Positions 20,753 to 35,200 of a stretch of 64,000 nt of DNA are shown here, in pieces. This DNA is from Bedellia somnulentella. Taxonomy: Eukaryota > Arthropoda > Insecta > Lepidoptera > Bedelliidae. The notes beneath the pieces were generated by a model that was not told the DNA's origin, did not search any database, and worked only from the letters and a program-made list of their open reading frames with translations. The position numbers were made by a program, and so were the translations under genes. The first letter of the stretch is position 1, and every line of letters begins with the position of its first letter. The stretch covers positions 13,315,423 through 13,379,422 of the forward strand of contig OY755176.1 of the NCBI GenBank assembly GCA_963576735.1. The letters run 5' to 3'.

Positions 20753-20955
20753 TATTATGTAAATAATTTTTCTTTCTCTTCATGTCCTCGGGTTATTTTA
20801 GTTTTTATATTGCCTTTAAATATCTATTTTTTTTTTGTATACTATATTTTCGCGTTGATTTCACTTATATCTTGCAAGATATCATCAGGTGGTTCGTGGC
20901 GGAATTGTTGCAATAACTAAAGCGACAGATAGCGTCAACTTAAAAAAAAAAAATG
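20753..20955. other. No gene seen
   Basis: A/T-rich spacer between the foldback and the next TIR element, with a poly-A run just before 20956. Confidence 0.4.
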
Positions 20956-21445
20956 TACTGATCCACAATCTTTTCTTGGCCGGCGGCGACTACTGGTACT
21001 ACTGTCGCCATTTTGAAATTTCGGCTTGTCATTGTCAGTTAGTTCTCAACTAAATAAAAATTAAAGGATGTCCTACGACTCCTACGTATATAATAAATTA
21101 TCACTTTCATTATTTTTTTTGTAGTGGAAACTTTTTTTTAAAGACAATTATTTTTATGTTGTATCTTTGCTTATTAATAAACGCTTTTAATTCCAGTATT
21201 CAATATTAAAAAATTATGAAAATTATTATTTATTTTGTTAAATTTTATCTAAGTAGGCTAACACCGTCCGAAAAGTTGTGGGCGCATGACTATAGCAGTG
21301 CGGGTTACGGGAAGTGGGGAAATGCTCCTGAATAAGATTTCACTTCGTATACACCGATGCGTGGGATCTAATCCTAATGCGGGGATGTAGCAATGTGTCA
21401 TTTCTTAAATCATAACTGTCTGACATATATATAAAATTACAAGGC

Positions 21446-21818
21446 AAATACGACGTGATAGCTTAATGGGTAGAACACCGGTTAACCTCAAGCGACTAGT
21501 GTTCAAATCCCGGATCGGGCCTACACCAATTTGTCTTTTCTAAAGATATATGTGTGGTTAATTTATCACGGTTGTTAACGGTGAGGGAAAACATCGTGAG
21601 GAAACCCACATGGCTGAGTTTTACTTAGTCGTGTGACAGTGTATTCGTACAAAACGGCGATATGCCTGCCCCCTATCACGTGAGTACACTGTCCATGCAA
21701 AACGTGGGTACTCTGAACACCAGGTGACAAAGTCACGTGATGTTCAGAAGTATTAGTACCTCTGCGAAACCTTTCGGGGGCATTCAGCGTGAACGTTTAT
21801 GTTATGTTATGTTAAATG
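21446..21818 (+). repeat. SINE family 1, copy b, with target duplication
   Basis: tRNA-like head with TAGCTTAATGGG (A box) and GTTCAAATCCCGG (B box), then the family body and 3' end. TTACAAGGC is duplicated at 21437-21445 and 21819-21827. TIR element copy 1 has the single, unoccupied version of this site near 4223-4245, which proves insertion after the two TIR copies separated. Confidence 0.9.
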
Positions 21819-22237
21819 TTACAAGGCTGTTAACAGCAATAAAAAAGTGCCAATGAATTCACTGACCCAGCAAAATGAATGACCCAAACGATATCTGATG
21901 TTTAGAATTATTTTTTCTGTGCCACCTTTTTAGGGGATCTATGTGTGAATATGAAATGTCAAAGACAGTACGCGACAAGGTAAGCCTCTGATTTACAGGA
22001 TTAAAAAAATGATTTTATGTAGTTACCCACTTATTAATTCTGAGTGTCACAAATAACAAATCCTTGAGTATAAAATAATGAAGCAGTTTGCAGATAAGTA
22101 CAATTGGCAGTGTTATCGCTAAAAGGGATCTCTTCCAGACAACATTTGGGAGGTAAAATCAGCAAATTTAGGATACACAGTCATTCGGGTAGACATACCA
22201 GACAAGGGCAAAACTAAATAAATATAATTAGCTTACA

Positions 22238-22262
22238 TATACTCATGGCTGTAAATCCCTAG
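22238..22262 (-). repeat. SINE family 2 tail remnant
   Basis: Reverse-sense CTAGGGATTTACAG then CCATGAGTATATG, the 3' end of SINE 2, at the position where TIR copy 1 holds a complete SINE 2. Confidence 0.6.
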
Positions 22263-22469
22263 AACATTTAAATACGTAAAAAAATAGCCTGTATGATGTA
22301 AAATTATTTCCTTTATAATGGTTAATTTTTATTTACTGGCAATACTTATATCGATGACAGCGGCGCCCTTACCGGCCAAGAAAAGATTGTGGATCTGTAA
22401 TTCAATTCAATTTTTATTTAGGTGGATTCAATCGTAAAAAAAAAATGTACTCTGTGATGTCTAGTCTGT

Positions 22470-22655
22470 TCTGTCACTGTCGTTGTCGTTTTCGTTCATT
22501 CGTTTCGTATCGTATTTATTTTACTAGTGAAATTATTTCGTTCGTGCTTCGCGGCGGCGTTCGCTTTCCTATACAGAATATAACTATCTAGAAATTATTT
22601 AGAAAGAATAAGATTAACTTATTTTATTGTTTAAGTGCGACAACGTTTCTTAAAG
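22470..22655 (+). other. Candidate 5' non-coding exon of the AGPAT gene
   Basis: A stretch richer in CG than its surroundings (CTGTCGTTGTCGTTTTCGTTC, GCGGCGGCGTTCGC), ending TTAAAG before a consensus donor GTGAGG at 22656. The next acceptor (TTTTCAAG at 23026) leads to the coding exon. The start is a guess; RNA evidence would be needed. Confidence 0.4.
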
Positions 22656-23026
22656 GTGAGGTAGAGGTAGTACATTACTTTGTATTATCATTCGTACACA
22701 ATACCTGTTGTATTTGTATCACGTAAGATCCCATGAAGATTAATGGTTTTAGTTGGATTATTTAAAAAATGATAATAAAAACAAAATATATTAATTAAAT
22801 TCGAAGAGTAGTAAGTACATTTATTTAATGAAAATGTTATTCAAATTCCATCTTTTAATATAATATTGAGTAATGGTTCCCATTTCCATTTGTTCTTGTA
22901 ATGAACAAACAATATCTCGAATATTAAAACTTAAAACATTGATAAGAGTACATTAAACATTCATAAAAGTACATTTTTGAAATCCACACTATTATGTAAT
23001 TAATATTGGTGTTTTTTCTTTTCAAG

Positions 23027-23241
23027 ATTAATGTGGGAAGATTTTAAATAACTACTAAAGATGATTCCAATGAGTGTTCTGAAGAGATCTACCTTGGTGC
23101 ATTTGTTTTTGGCAATTTCATACTTTTTGTGTGGTCTGGTGTTAAATGTTATACAAGCAGTGCTATTTGTTACCGTGAAACCTCTCAGCAAAAGTTTATT
23201 TAGGAAAATAAACTACTATTTATCATACTCTTTTAGCAGTC
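23027..23241 (+). CDS. AGPAT exon with start codon
   Basis: Follows acceptor TTTTCAAG at 23026. The ATG at 23061 (context AAAGATGA) begins MIPMSVLKRS. A 6-codon upstream ORF lies at 23031-23051. The exon ends after AGCAGTC, phase 1, with donor GTAAGT at 23242. Encodes the N-terminal membrane segment. Confidence 0.9.
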
Positions 23242-26200
23242 GTAAGTCTTTTTTGTAATGTGCTGTACCTTTTATCACTCACTTGTCATACAGTTATGCT
23301 ACAATTATAATATAATAGCTAATTATGTTAAGTTATGCTTTAAACAAATTTATTGTTGTTTTGGCTTATATTGTTTTAAGCAGTGAGCCAAAATAAATTT
23401 TACATAACATAACATAAACGTTCACGCCGTTTATCCCCGCAGGGGTTGGCAGAGGTACCAATACTCCTGAACTCACATGGCAAGCGCCATCTAGTTTCCA
23501 GAGAAGGTACCCTCGTTTTGCTTAGACAGTGTACTCACGTGATAGGGGGCAGGCCTATCGCCGTTTTGCACGAATACACTGTCACATGACTAAGTATAAC
23601 TCAGCCATGTGGGTTTCCTCACGATGTTTTCCCTCACCGTTAGCAACCATGATAAATTAACCACACATATGACTTTAGAAAAGACAAATTGGTGTAGGCC
23701 CGTCCCAGGATTGGAACTCACGCCCTTCTGTTTTTCGGGCGGGTGTTCTACCCACTGGACTATCATGTCGAACAAAATAAATTTTGTTCTCTAAAAACAT
23801 ACTTATTTTTTTTTTGAAAACACAACAAATATGGTATATCATTACTTGGCTGTGAAATCACATATCATTAAGGCCTCTTTATTGTTTTTTAAATCTTTTT
23901 ATGGATAGTTAGATTCATTGTATTAATTGTTAATAATTGGATTGTTATGTCAACAGATTTGATTTTTATGTCACAATGGTGGGCAGGTACACAAATGACT
24001 GCATATATTAAGAAAGATGAATATGAAAAATACTATGGAAAAGAGCATGGTTATCTTCTTATGAACCACTCTTATGAAATAGATTGGCTTATGGGTTGGC
24101 ATTTCTGTGACAAAATTGGAGTATTAGGGGTATGTAGTTTTAATGATCACATGTGTTTTTCTTGCTTTATTAATAAACACTTAGCATTAATATTACAGTT
24201 TACTCCCTTACAGTAAGTAAAATCTATTGGGCTCCTAACCACAAGTGGCAACCAATAAAAAATATTTTAAACAAGTATAAATACTCCTAAGCTAAATGCT
24301 TCAATTACAGAGTCTAGATATGCTTGTTGGTAGTTGAGCACAAGATATGAAACATATACATGCACATCACAGCTTTAATCTCAACATAAGGATGGCTATG
24401 GAATAAAAATTTTACTATCTTACCTACTGAGCAAACTTATAGAACACAACCAAAATCCAAGAACTTATAGATCACTTCATGGCTGTCTACAAACCTACTA
24501 ATAGCAATAGATACTTTCTAAAAATTTGAGCTCATTGCCACCTGCTTTAAGCCATAACTAATCTAATACTGTTTTAAATTCTTTCAGAACTGCAAAGCAT
24601 ATGCCAAAAAAGCATTTCAATATGTGCCACCGATAGGATGGATGTGGAAATTTTCAGAATTTGTATTTTTGGAGAGATCTTTTGAGAAAGACAAGGATAC
24701 TATAAGAAAACAAATTAAAGAAATCTGTGATTACCCTGATCCTGTTTGGGTATGTGAATATCAATAATTATTTATAAAATTATTAACAATTGAATTTTAG
24801 TCTTCAAGTGCAGTGCTACCACATTGTTTGTGTATCATTTTGTGTCAATTCTTTGCAAATATTAACTTAACTGGTGGTCCTCCAGGGCCCTGAGCTGGAT
24901 GGTGTTTAGTATTTTTTACTACTTACCCCCTGCAATATTAAGAGTAATGATATATAGCCTATGTTGCTTAGGAAATTCTTAGCTTTTCATTAATGAAAGA
25001 ATTTTTAAAATCTTTCTTTTAGTATTTAGCCTATTCATTACAATCAAACAAAGATTTCCTCTTTATAATATTAGTGTAGATGTAAAGGTATCATGGTTTT
25101 AGTATATATATTATACAAAGTACATTGTCTCCACAAGTGTCTTACAATGGCAATGGCTATATTTATAGTTTTAATTAGATATAAGTATTTTACTTTTAGA
25201 AGAGGTCCAGTTCAAGTAGATGTATATATGGGTTGAAGTGGTGACAATTCTTTCTGTCAATGTCATATGAGGTAACTAAGAGTATGGGGGCTTTTAAGTG
25301 ATTGTTGGGTGACATGGTTGGAGACCTATCATCTTTTATTTTACAATATTTTCTCAAAAAGCTCTCAAAAGTGGCAGAGTTTTTCCAGTCCTGCAGCACT
25401 TGTTTCGAATTTGGGATGCATAGCCATGATTATATGTGTATGTAAATGTATTTACTGTCATAGTACATCTTTGATGCCAACCAAAAAGTTTGTATGAAAC
25501 TAATGAATACATTGTATTTGTTCTGAGCAGAAGAATGTGAATTAAATGATTTTCTGATTAATGATTATGACTTTTCATTTTAATCATATTTTTAAGCTAC
25601 TGATGACTCCTGAAGGCACCAGGTTTACACCAGAAAAACATGAAGCTTCCTTAAAGTTTGCCAAGGAGAAGAACCTTCCACTACTCAAACATCATTTAAC
25701 GCCTAGAACTAGAGGATTCACTGCAAGTTTGCAGCATTTTAGAGGGAAAATACCAGCTATTTATAACATTCAGCTAGCGTTCCACAAAGATAGTAAGGTA
25801 AGTTTTTCTTTTATTAATAAATTTATGATACTTTAACACTGATAGTGCAAAAACACATTGAATAAAAAATTCGCTAAACAAGAGTTGTGAGTGTATGACT
25901 ATTTGAGCCTCTTAAATTATAATATCATTTTTATTTATGCATATTGTATTTCATTAATAATAGATGTTTTCTTTTTATAATAATGTGTCAACCGAAGTTT
26001 CATTTACGTCTAGTATGATTTAGTTTCATACACCAGAGTGATCATTTTAAATATTTGTGTCTTGTTTTACTCCACATTAAAAAAATATAACTTAAACTCA
26101 ACATATAATATATAAAATAAGTCAATGATTAAAAATATATTTTTATAAGGTTTACCATTCAAACAAAACCTCTACTTCCATGGTGTTGAAATATTTAGTT

Positions 26201-29200
26201 TGGTCATCAGTACACCTGACTAATGATAGACAATAACTTATAACAGTGTGTTTAAACAAAGTAAGGAAATATTATTATAGAACTATCTGAGCAAAGGCAT
26301 TTAGGTACATTAAAGAATAATATATCTTTGTTGCACCTAATAGGTTATACATTGTACTATAATATGATCTTAAATAAAGGAAGCGTATTTCTCGTATTCG
26401 TATTCTAATTATATAGCCAGCTTAATGTAAAACTGGTTTATCTATAACACGTTAATTCTGCCGGATCGATTTTCATCAAATTTGGAATGAATGTATGTTA
26501 TACACCTGGCCAAAATATAGGATATCGGAAATCCCGGATTTCGCAAGGGTTCTCACAGGAGCATAAAAAGACCATAACCTTATAGCACGATGGGGTGAAT
26601 AGACACGCTAAGTTTAGCGATGTGGGGTGAATAGAAACATTCCAAACCAAATCGGTACTAATGTATATATTGTATACTAGATGGCGCAAGTAGTTGTTTT
26701 CTACATCGCGGTATGATTTCTTTTTTTCTTTGTCATAAATACTTCAGTACAGACTAGTTTAATTAGATTTAAATCAATAAGGAAAAGGGAACAGTTCGAA
26801 GACTGTCTGGTCAGCTAGTTAAATATAAATAACTATACGAATTTGTAGCCTTACAGGCACATCGGGCACTCGAAAGTTCACTAGGTTTAGACCTGTTTAG
26901 GTGAAATCTTAACAACTGAATGAGACAAAACGATACTTAAGTCGTTCTCAGCTTGAATAATCAATTCAGAAATCGGGCGTTAGTTTTCACCAATTATTAG
27001 CCGATTTCAAACCGAATATTGCTGAGAATTGTTGGTTAATGTAATAAGTGATTAGAAATATTTTTAAACAACAGTGTGTGAGCACCTTAGCTATCAAAGC
27101 TGACTAAAATTGTAACACAGTTGGCCTTGCAGAATTGCGCCCCAGAGGGTTATATTATATCAGTTCTAATCTAGCACAACCACCAGCACTAGTAAACCTA
27201 CGTGATATTCTATTATAGATGATCGTACGGAACCCTTCGTGCGCTATAAATAATCAACAAATACCTACTATCATCGCTATTATCAAAACTATAATTGTAC
27301 TTTATCCATTTAATAAAAATACTATTAAGTATTTCGTAGTCATTTTATTATCTTGTTAATAACTGTAAAGTTTATGTAATAATTAGTAAAAAGATAACGT
27401 GTACTATCGATATAGATAATTTCGTTATCAAGGTATTTAGAGCAATCAAGATATCATTAAGAAAACTTGGTTCTTTACTTTTTTATAACCATCAGTAGTT
27501 TCGTTTAATTCAAAAAGGTTTGGTATTTATGTTAACAACTCTATACTACGTTTGTATGCGTTTATTTGCTTGCCCAAGGAATTATTAAATGTGATCATTG
27601 ATATGTAATTATCTCTTTTATTATCGTACAAATATTACACGCTTCTTAGAAGTACAAGGTTTACGTGCCTTTACTTTAAACTAGAAGCAACAAAACTTTT
27701 TCTCAAGTTAGAATGCTGTGGATGTATTCGATTAACACCCTACTACCAAGTTCTAGTGGTCGATAGATACCTTATCTGTTCATGGTCGAAATAACAAACT
27801 ATACAATGTCGCTATGAGACTTAAGTTAATACATTCACACATACTTATTAAAACAATACAATGGGTAACGCAAAGGTAATAATGAAAACATAGCGTATGA
27901 TATCATCGCTGAGTGTACGTCAGTTTTTATCACCCATGTCCCTTTTCCTTATTGATTTAAACCTAATTAAACTTGTCCGTATTTTACACAAAATATACAG
28001 ATTGAGTTATATCAGGGAATTTGGAATAGTAATTAATGTTAAACTGCTTGTAACGTATAAATAATTGACTTGTTAAGCGGGTATTGACTCTTGTTTTGCA
28101 TGCGAATGCGAAGTTGACAGTATGAAGTCAGCTTTGTGTGATTATGTATGTGTTAAAGGAACCTTTATATATTTCTTCTAAAATTGTTTATATTCGTTGC
28201 TTTAGATGTCACAATACATCAAAACACCATTATGCATTAGTCACTGAAAGATTTAAACAATAATAAGACTTAAAAATGGCGCGAAAAGATATTTGGCGAT
28301 TATACAACAAAAATAAATGCATTTTCTGAAATACGCTACATCTGCTCATTAATCAAATTATTAAAACACTGATACAAAAAATCTATCGCACATTTGTTAA
28401 AAAAGTCATAATATCAAATGAATGTTGTTTTCTGTGACGCTAAAATAATCATTGTAAGCAAAAAAGTCGTTGTTCGAGGTCTCTAGGTCACGGTCGTTCA
28501 AAGTATCCGAATAAATAGCCAAAGTTATCGAGAAATACCTCGTAGCTTTTATTTTATTTGTCAGCGAACTTTTTTCGTGTAGTATAATTTTGGAATATCT
28601 ATATTTAGTGATAGTAATAGTACCGCTATTTTATGATGTATTAACTCAAATAAGCTGTGTAGGGTCGGCTTAGAATAGCACTAACCCATTTCTTCCCTCG
28701 TGTGTTGTAAGAAACAAATTAGGGTATAGATTGTTCGAAAATGCTGTTGGAGACCCATCACCAATAAATAAACTCAATCTTACAATCCCTTACCCTCTCA
28801 ACTTCAAAAAGTGACGGAAGAATTTGTACTTCCGAAGCCCCGGGTACCCCTTTAGGATTTATTTTCGTAGGCATGTGTATGGAAGAACGTTAGATTTACA
28901 TTTATCAAACCGGGGGAGAAGACCCACCTCTATTCCAGCAACCACATAGTTGTTCCACATGGGGTCCATTTTGCTTCCCTTATTGTACAGCACTATAATA
29001 AATTGTAAATAGTATTCGTACAAAACGGCGATAGGCCTGCCCCCTATCACGTGAGTAGACTGTCCAAGCAAAACGTAGGTACACTGAACACCAGATGACA
29101 ATGTCACGTGATGTTCAAAAGTATTAGTACCTCTGCCAACCCTTTTGGGGATATTGGGCTTGAACTTTTGAGTCTTATAATAAATAATAATCTGATCTAA

Positions 29201-32200
29201 TAATTATGAGTCTTTCGAATCTTAAAATAAAAATAATAAATTGTAATAATACAGACGCCGCCAACGATTACCAGTTTGCTGTACGGCAAACCGGTGCACG
29301 CTCACATCTACATCGAGAGGATTCCGGTCGACACCATACCTGAGGGCGAGGCAGAAGCCGCTAAGTGGCTTAGTGACCTATATGTTAAAAAGGTATGTAT
29401 TTTTCTACTTATATCCGTGCCATTGGTTTCTTGTATTGATTGCCACTTTGTGCTGTTATTTTCCTCACATTCACACCTTTTTATTATACTTCTAGATTGG
29501 TTAGGTGGATAAGCTATGTAGTATCGGCTAAGAATAGCACTACCCCATTTCTTTTGTGGGTGATCGTAAGAGGCGACTAAGGTAATTGGGAATTTTTGAG
29601 TGATTTTTGGGCGATGCTGTTGGAGAACTATCACCTTTATTTTACAAGCTCTGGCTACCGATGGCTCTGGCAATGACAAAATTATAAGCAGATTGACGAG
29701 TTTTTGAATTTGTAAGGTGATGTTGTAAAAGGGTGCGATCAAAATGAAAGAAATGTTATGCTCGGAGTTCGATGGTTGGGTTTCTATGTCACATAACGGT
29801 TATGAACAATTTTTGAGAAAGTGCAACAAGATTGGTAAAAAAATATTGATGTTTGTAGAAGGAATCCTTACATACATACATATACTCACGCCGTTAATTC
29901 CCATTGGGGTAGGCAGAGACTATCGATCGCCACTTCTTACGATCCTGGCAAACCTCTCTTGCTTCGTCTACATCCATCAATCTTTTCATACATGCTCTTT
30001 AATTCTTCATACTTCGGACGCCTGCCTTTTTGAGTATAATATATGTAGTATAACAGTATGTTATATTTTGTTATTGTAGATGAAAGTTTCGCAAATGTTG
30101 GTAACACCAGTGTTTACAGGGTACATACATATCACTTTGTGGTGATATCACGATTGAGGTGTATGGCCAGGCGTTGTAATAAAATAGCAAATTGTCATGA
30201 CATAAACTCAATTTGCGATAGTAAAAGTGAGCAGTATTTAAGATATTAAATGATAGACTAAGTTGCGTGGAAATAACGGATGAAATGGAAATTGAAGAAG
30301 CATGTGATGTACTTGATGTACGATGGTTGAATATGCGGCGGAAGTGTGTGGACAAGTTGGTGTTATAAAGATTTGAGAAAGACAGTTGGAGTAAAGATGA
30401 GAGCTTGGTTAGATTTTCTACCGAGCAGAGCTAGTAAACAAATTAATTTGAGTGTGGCTGATGTATTGGAAAAAGAGAAGACGCATATAAAAAGAGTTAA
30501 GTAAAGATAAAAAGAAAAAGTGATCTGCCAGAATGGTGTGAGAATTTTTTCTGGAAATATATTTGGAAAGAAAAAGGAGATTCCCAAATGATGAGAACAA
30601 ATGTGATGGATTTAGAGCCGGCGTATAATAGAATGTTATGAAAGTATTTGTGGGATGTTTGGCCCACAAGTTCATATTGGGGAATCAACTTACACGTGCA
30701 TTGGTATTTCTATGAGAACTCCAGTGCATGTGTAAGAGTAAACGGGGAAAATACAGACTGATTCGGGATCTCTCGATGTCCGGGTGTCCGACAAGGATGT
30801 GTAGCGTCTCCGTGGCTTCTCAATTTGTTCATGTATGATTGTTTGACAGAGTTGCGTTAAAGTGGTTTTGGTCTGCGAATGGGTGGATTCATTATTAAAT
30901 GTCTGCTATACGCTTACTTTCAATTGTTACTTGCATCAACGGTAGAAGAGTTGCAGAAGATGATGAATTCATGTGCGTTATTTGAATTTTGAAAAAAGAT
31001 GTAATATGAAGTGTTTAGATGATTTGGTAAAGAGAAGATAGATAAAAGTAAAATTGGTGGAATCTGTATATGGGGGCAAGGTCAATGTGGACGGTAATTT
31101 CAGTCGACCACTTAGATTACACAGAGAATGTGCACAAAAAGGCGGGAATTCGAATTGGTAAAACAGGCATATGTAAGAAAAAACAATAAACATGATATGA
31201 AGTAATAAATTGGCAAAGCAAACTTTTTAAAACCTGATTTAAGTAAAATTTCTGTTGGTAACAAAAGTTGACAACTTTGTAGGACGTGCAGAATTAAACG
31301 ACTTTCTCTGCGCTGTGATGCCGGTAACCTGAAACTTTTAAAATGAACCTACATATATTTTTATAGTGATGATGACTCTTTCGGCTGCACACGTCAAAAA
31401 AGGGTAGATAGAGCTTCAGTTTTTGATATTTCTAAGCCACTCTTACATACTGTTTAATATAACAGATAAAGATAATGATTTATTGACTATTATTAGGATC
31501 GCGGTCATTTTGATAATATTGACAGTATATTAATAATGTTATCTTCACGAGGAAGTAATTTTATCAACGTCATGTGATTAGTATAAATAACAGGTGCTCG
31601 GTCATATTCACATATACCTACCGTATATTATGGTCATAAACAGCTGGTTGTCGGGTAGTAGTATGTATCTGATATTGTTGAAACTTCTAGCATATGACGT
31701 AAGCGTTAAACTGCGTTTGTAATAATTTTGACAGTCATTTTTGTATATTACCGTACTTAAGTGAATATATTACATGGCATATTTAAGTTATACCCAATTT
31801 ATAAATATCTGATTATACTTTCATCGGTCATATATCATGATTTACTAAAGTTGATAGTTTTTATCAAGTATGTCCTTTAATAGGATTATTTTCAGTCATG
31901 TTTCTGCTGCTGTTCTAACATAAAATGGTTAACTATTCGCCATTGCATATATGAAGGCCAACATTAATTTATACCATTATTGTCCAGGACAATAATACAA
32001 AATTGAATTATTTTTACTAAACCTAATTTTTGAATGTTTTGTTCATGAAAACCTCACGTGGGGATTATTTTATTACTAATACGCCCCGGGAGGTCGTGGG
32101 TTCGATCCCCGCCGGTGTCAAAATTTTTCTTTCCTCTATTTATTAGTAAACCTAATTTTCTCTAAAAGTTTCTGTCAAACTTTCAAAATCATTAATCCAA

Positions 32201-35200
32201 GAAAACGATAAAATAAGTATCAATTTATTAAGTGCAAAACTGATATGTTGCAAATGCAGTTTACCGAAATCCATGCACTCAACCAGCAAGTCGGCCTAGA
32301 ACAGCCAGCGCTATGCAATTACAAATTGCAGGCTAATCTCATGTAATTAAAACTTATATGAGTGTGTCGCCACACTAGTATTGTAATGGGCTTCTTGGAT
32401 TTTGAGTTTCGTTGTTTTTTATCCGTCTAGTGCCGGCTTAGAATGTCATAACCCTTTTTTATCCACTGTTGTCGTAAGAGGCGACTAAGGGTATGAGACT
32501 TTTTGAGTGGTTTTTTGGAGGGTTGGTTGGAGACCTATCACCAACGATACTTTATTTCTACCATCTTGTCCCCGATTCAACTTCCAAATGTGGCTGAGGA
32601 CTTTCTAGCTTTGAAGCTCTGGTTACCCCTTTTTGGGATTTATGGCCGTGAGAATATAATAGTACTGATTTATAATTAGATAATTGTTTCGTAACAAAAT
32701 TTAAAATAAAATAAAATGTAGGGAAACAAAAAATGCTTTGAAAGGACAGGCAATGAAAATAATATTTAACCACCATCGTTAATCACTTGCTAAGTTTGAA
32801 GTACAATTTTAGTTCATGTTGTTGCTAGGTGGGTGTTATCAATTGACCGTATTTGTTCATTGATTTCGTATCAATTTGTGATAATAAGTGCATAGCTGTA
32901 AGATATAATTGGTGTCCTTTATACGCTAAGGCTATGGATAATTCTGAATATTTACTTTTCACAATCTAAACACCAACCTCTCACTCAATTATCACTCTAT
33001 TAAAAATCTTACGGAAATGTTTGATTATAAACTTCTTTATTTGTAAGTATGAATAGTATATATAGTCACTTCAGTAACGTTAGTAAAAAACGAAAGAACG
33101 GGTAATTATAAGCAGTATTTCAAAATGAAACAATAGCTTTTGGTATTACAAAAAACTTATAAATTTAAATTAATTGTGTATTTTTATCAATTGCATTGGA
33201 ATTTGAACCGGAGGATTCGCGAAAAGATTAACAATAAGTTTATCGACGATAAGAACATAAAAAAAATTGCTAATATTGAATATCATGTTATCCGTTTTAT
33301 ATATTTAATTTTCATCCTTAGCCATTAGAGGCTTTTTGATAAATAAAAAAAAAATGTGAGTTCCAGCTCCATACAACTATGTCTAGGTATAGCAAAGTTG
33401 CATGGGTAACAAAAGTTTAAAAAAAAACAATATCAAATGAGTGGTCTTACTTACTCCTTACTACTCAGCTATCTGCCAGTTCGAAAAATCAGTATAATAT
33501 TTTTAATATAAATTAGATATAAGTCGAAACAAACGAACAGACTGACTGAAAAAAACTAAAACCTTTGAAAAAATATATATAATCGTACAAGTACCGTGAT
33601 ACATCCATATGCATTTAGGTATCTCTACTCAAACGTTCACGCCGAATATCCCCGAAGGGGTAGGCAGAGGTACGAATACTCCTGAACATTACGTGACGTT
33701 GTCAACTGATACCCACTTTTTGCTTGGACAGTGTTTTCACGAAATAGGGGGTAGGCCTATCGCCGTTTTGTACGAATGCACTGTCACATGACTAATATAA
33801 ACCAGTCATATGGGTTTTCCTCACAATGTTTTCCCTCACTGTTAACAACCACGAGAAATACATTTGACTTTGGAAAAGACAAATTGGTGTTGGGCTGACC
33901 CGGGATTTGAACCATCATAAGCGGTGTTCTACTCACTGAGCTCTCATGATTGTATTTAGTTATATGATTTAGTATTAATATTAAAAACAGACGCTGCAAT
34001 TTTATTTATTTCTAATACTATCTGCTAATTTGAAAACGCCATGGCCAATCTTTATTGTCTGAACTCTTTATTTATCTCAGATATTTTCTTAATCAGTAAG
34101 TTGTAATTGTATCTTTAGAAGTAGAGACAATTGTAACAGAGAATAAATCTCATCTTACTTTAGGTAATTCACAGTAAAAACAGGTAACCTATTTTTGTGA
34201 AGATGTTATAACTATAAAATATTCCGTAAAATAATTACATAAATTAATTATGCACATTATCAATATGATCTGTAACGGAACTTAATATGAACACTTTGCT
34301 TTTTTTCTTGGAAACATTTTATTACTTTACTAAGAAAGCTTTCTTTTATATCAGTTTAAGTTTGAGTGGTTTGGGCCAGTTTAACGTTGCCGCGCATTGT
34401 TTATCTTCTTACTTTAATAGGGGTTAATGAGAACTTAAAAATTACCTGTATGAAACTGATTATAATTATTAATGAGTGCTTGCAGTGTGTCCTCATTTAC
34501 TGCATTCATGGCTTTTTAACAAGATACATACGTAGACTTTAATTATGTATGTTTTTAAATATTTTATTAATCAAAACTTTTTGTTTTGTTCTTTGTTAAT
34601 GTTTTTTGTACAAATTGTAATGTTTTATTGTTCCCTGAGGCAATGAATAAATGATTTCTTTCTTTCTTTCTTTAGTGTCAACAAAAATAATTTTATAGAA
34701 GCTATTGTAAATTAAATACACATAAATTACTCAAATGAGAAAAAATATAGTTTCTGCAATCAAGTAAAAAATTATGATGAATAAACTGTTGTGTCTCGTG
34801 ATGTCGATAAAAAATTTGTTTAGACTCGCTCGCCACGCGACTGGCTATTTATTATGTATGTAAAGGTTAATTGTGTGTGACCTATTAAGAAGAATAGCCG
34901 ACTTTATCGTCTAAATAATAATTTGCGATTGTGACTACCGATATCTTTATCTTTATGTCGAACATTACTTGTTGATCGTAATGGTATTAGGGTTATTATC
35001 AAAATAGGACCTAGTTGTGAACGATAAACAAAACATCAGGCTAGATAAATGTCATTGTGAAGCACTTATTATAAATGTATTAATTATTATACGGTTAATA
35101 AAATTCATTTACTGCTTAGGAATATTCTAAATAATTGATAGTGATTGGCTGTGTAGTTTCGGCTTAGAATAGCACTACCCCATTTCTTCCGGTGGGTGTA

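Larger units (their letters stand above)
20958..22397 (+). mobile_element. Non-autonomous TIR element with TA duplication, copy 2
   Basis: Ends are inverted: CTGATCCACAATCTTTTC at the left, and at the right a terminus that reads CAGATCCACAATCTTTTC in reverse. TA flanks each side (20956-20957 and 22398-22399), as in Tc1/mariner-type elements. No transposase ORF. It contains SINE 1 copy b (21446-21818) and a residual SINE 2 tail in minus orientation (22238-22262). Copy 1 at 3826-4713 is in the opposite orientation. Confidence 0.75.

Noticed and set aside
23590..23794. Overlapping 61-codon ORFs on both strands
   Set aside because: Both lie wholly in SINE 1 and recur at every SINE 1 copy.
33140..33328. 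62-codon intronic ORF
   Set aside because: No recognisable motif; A/T-rich; no flanking splice signals in phase with AGPAT.
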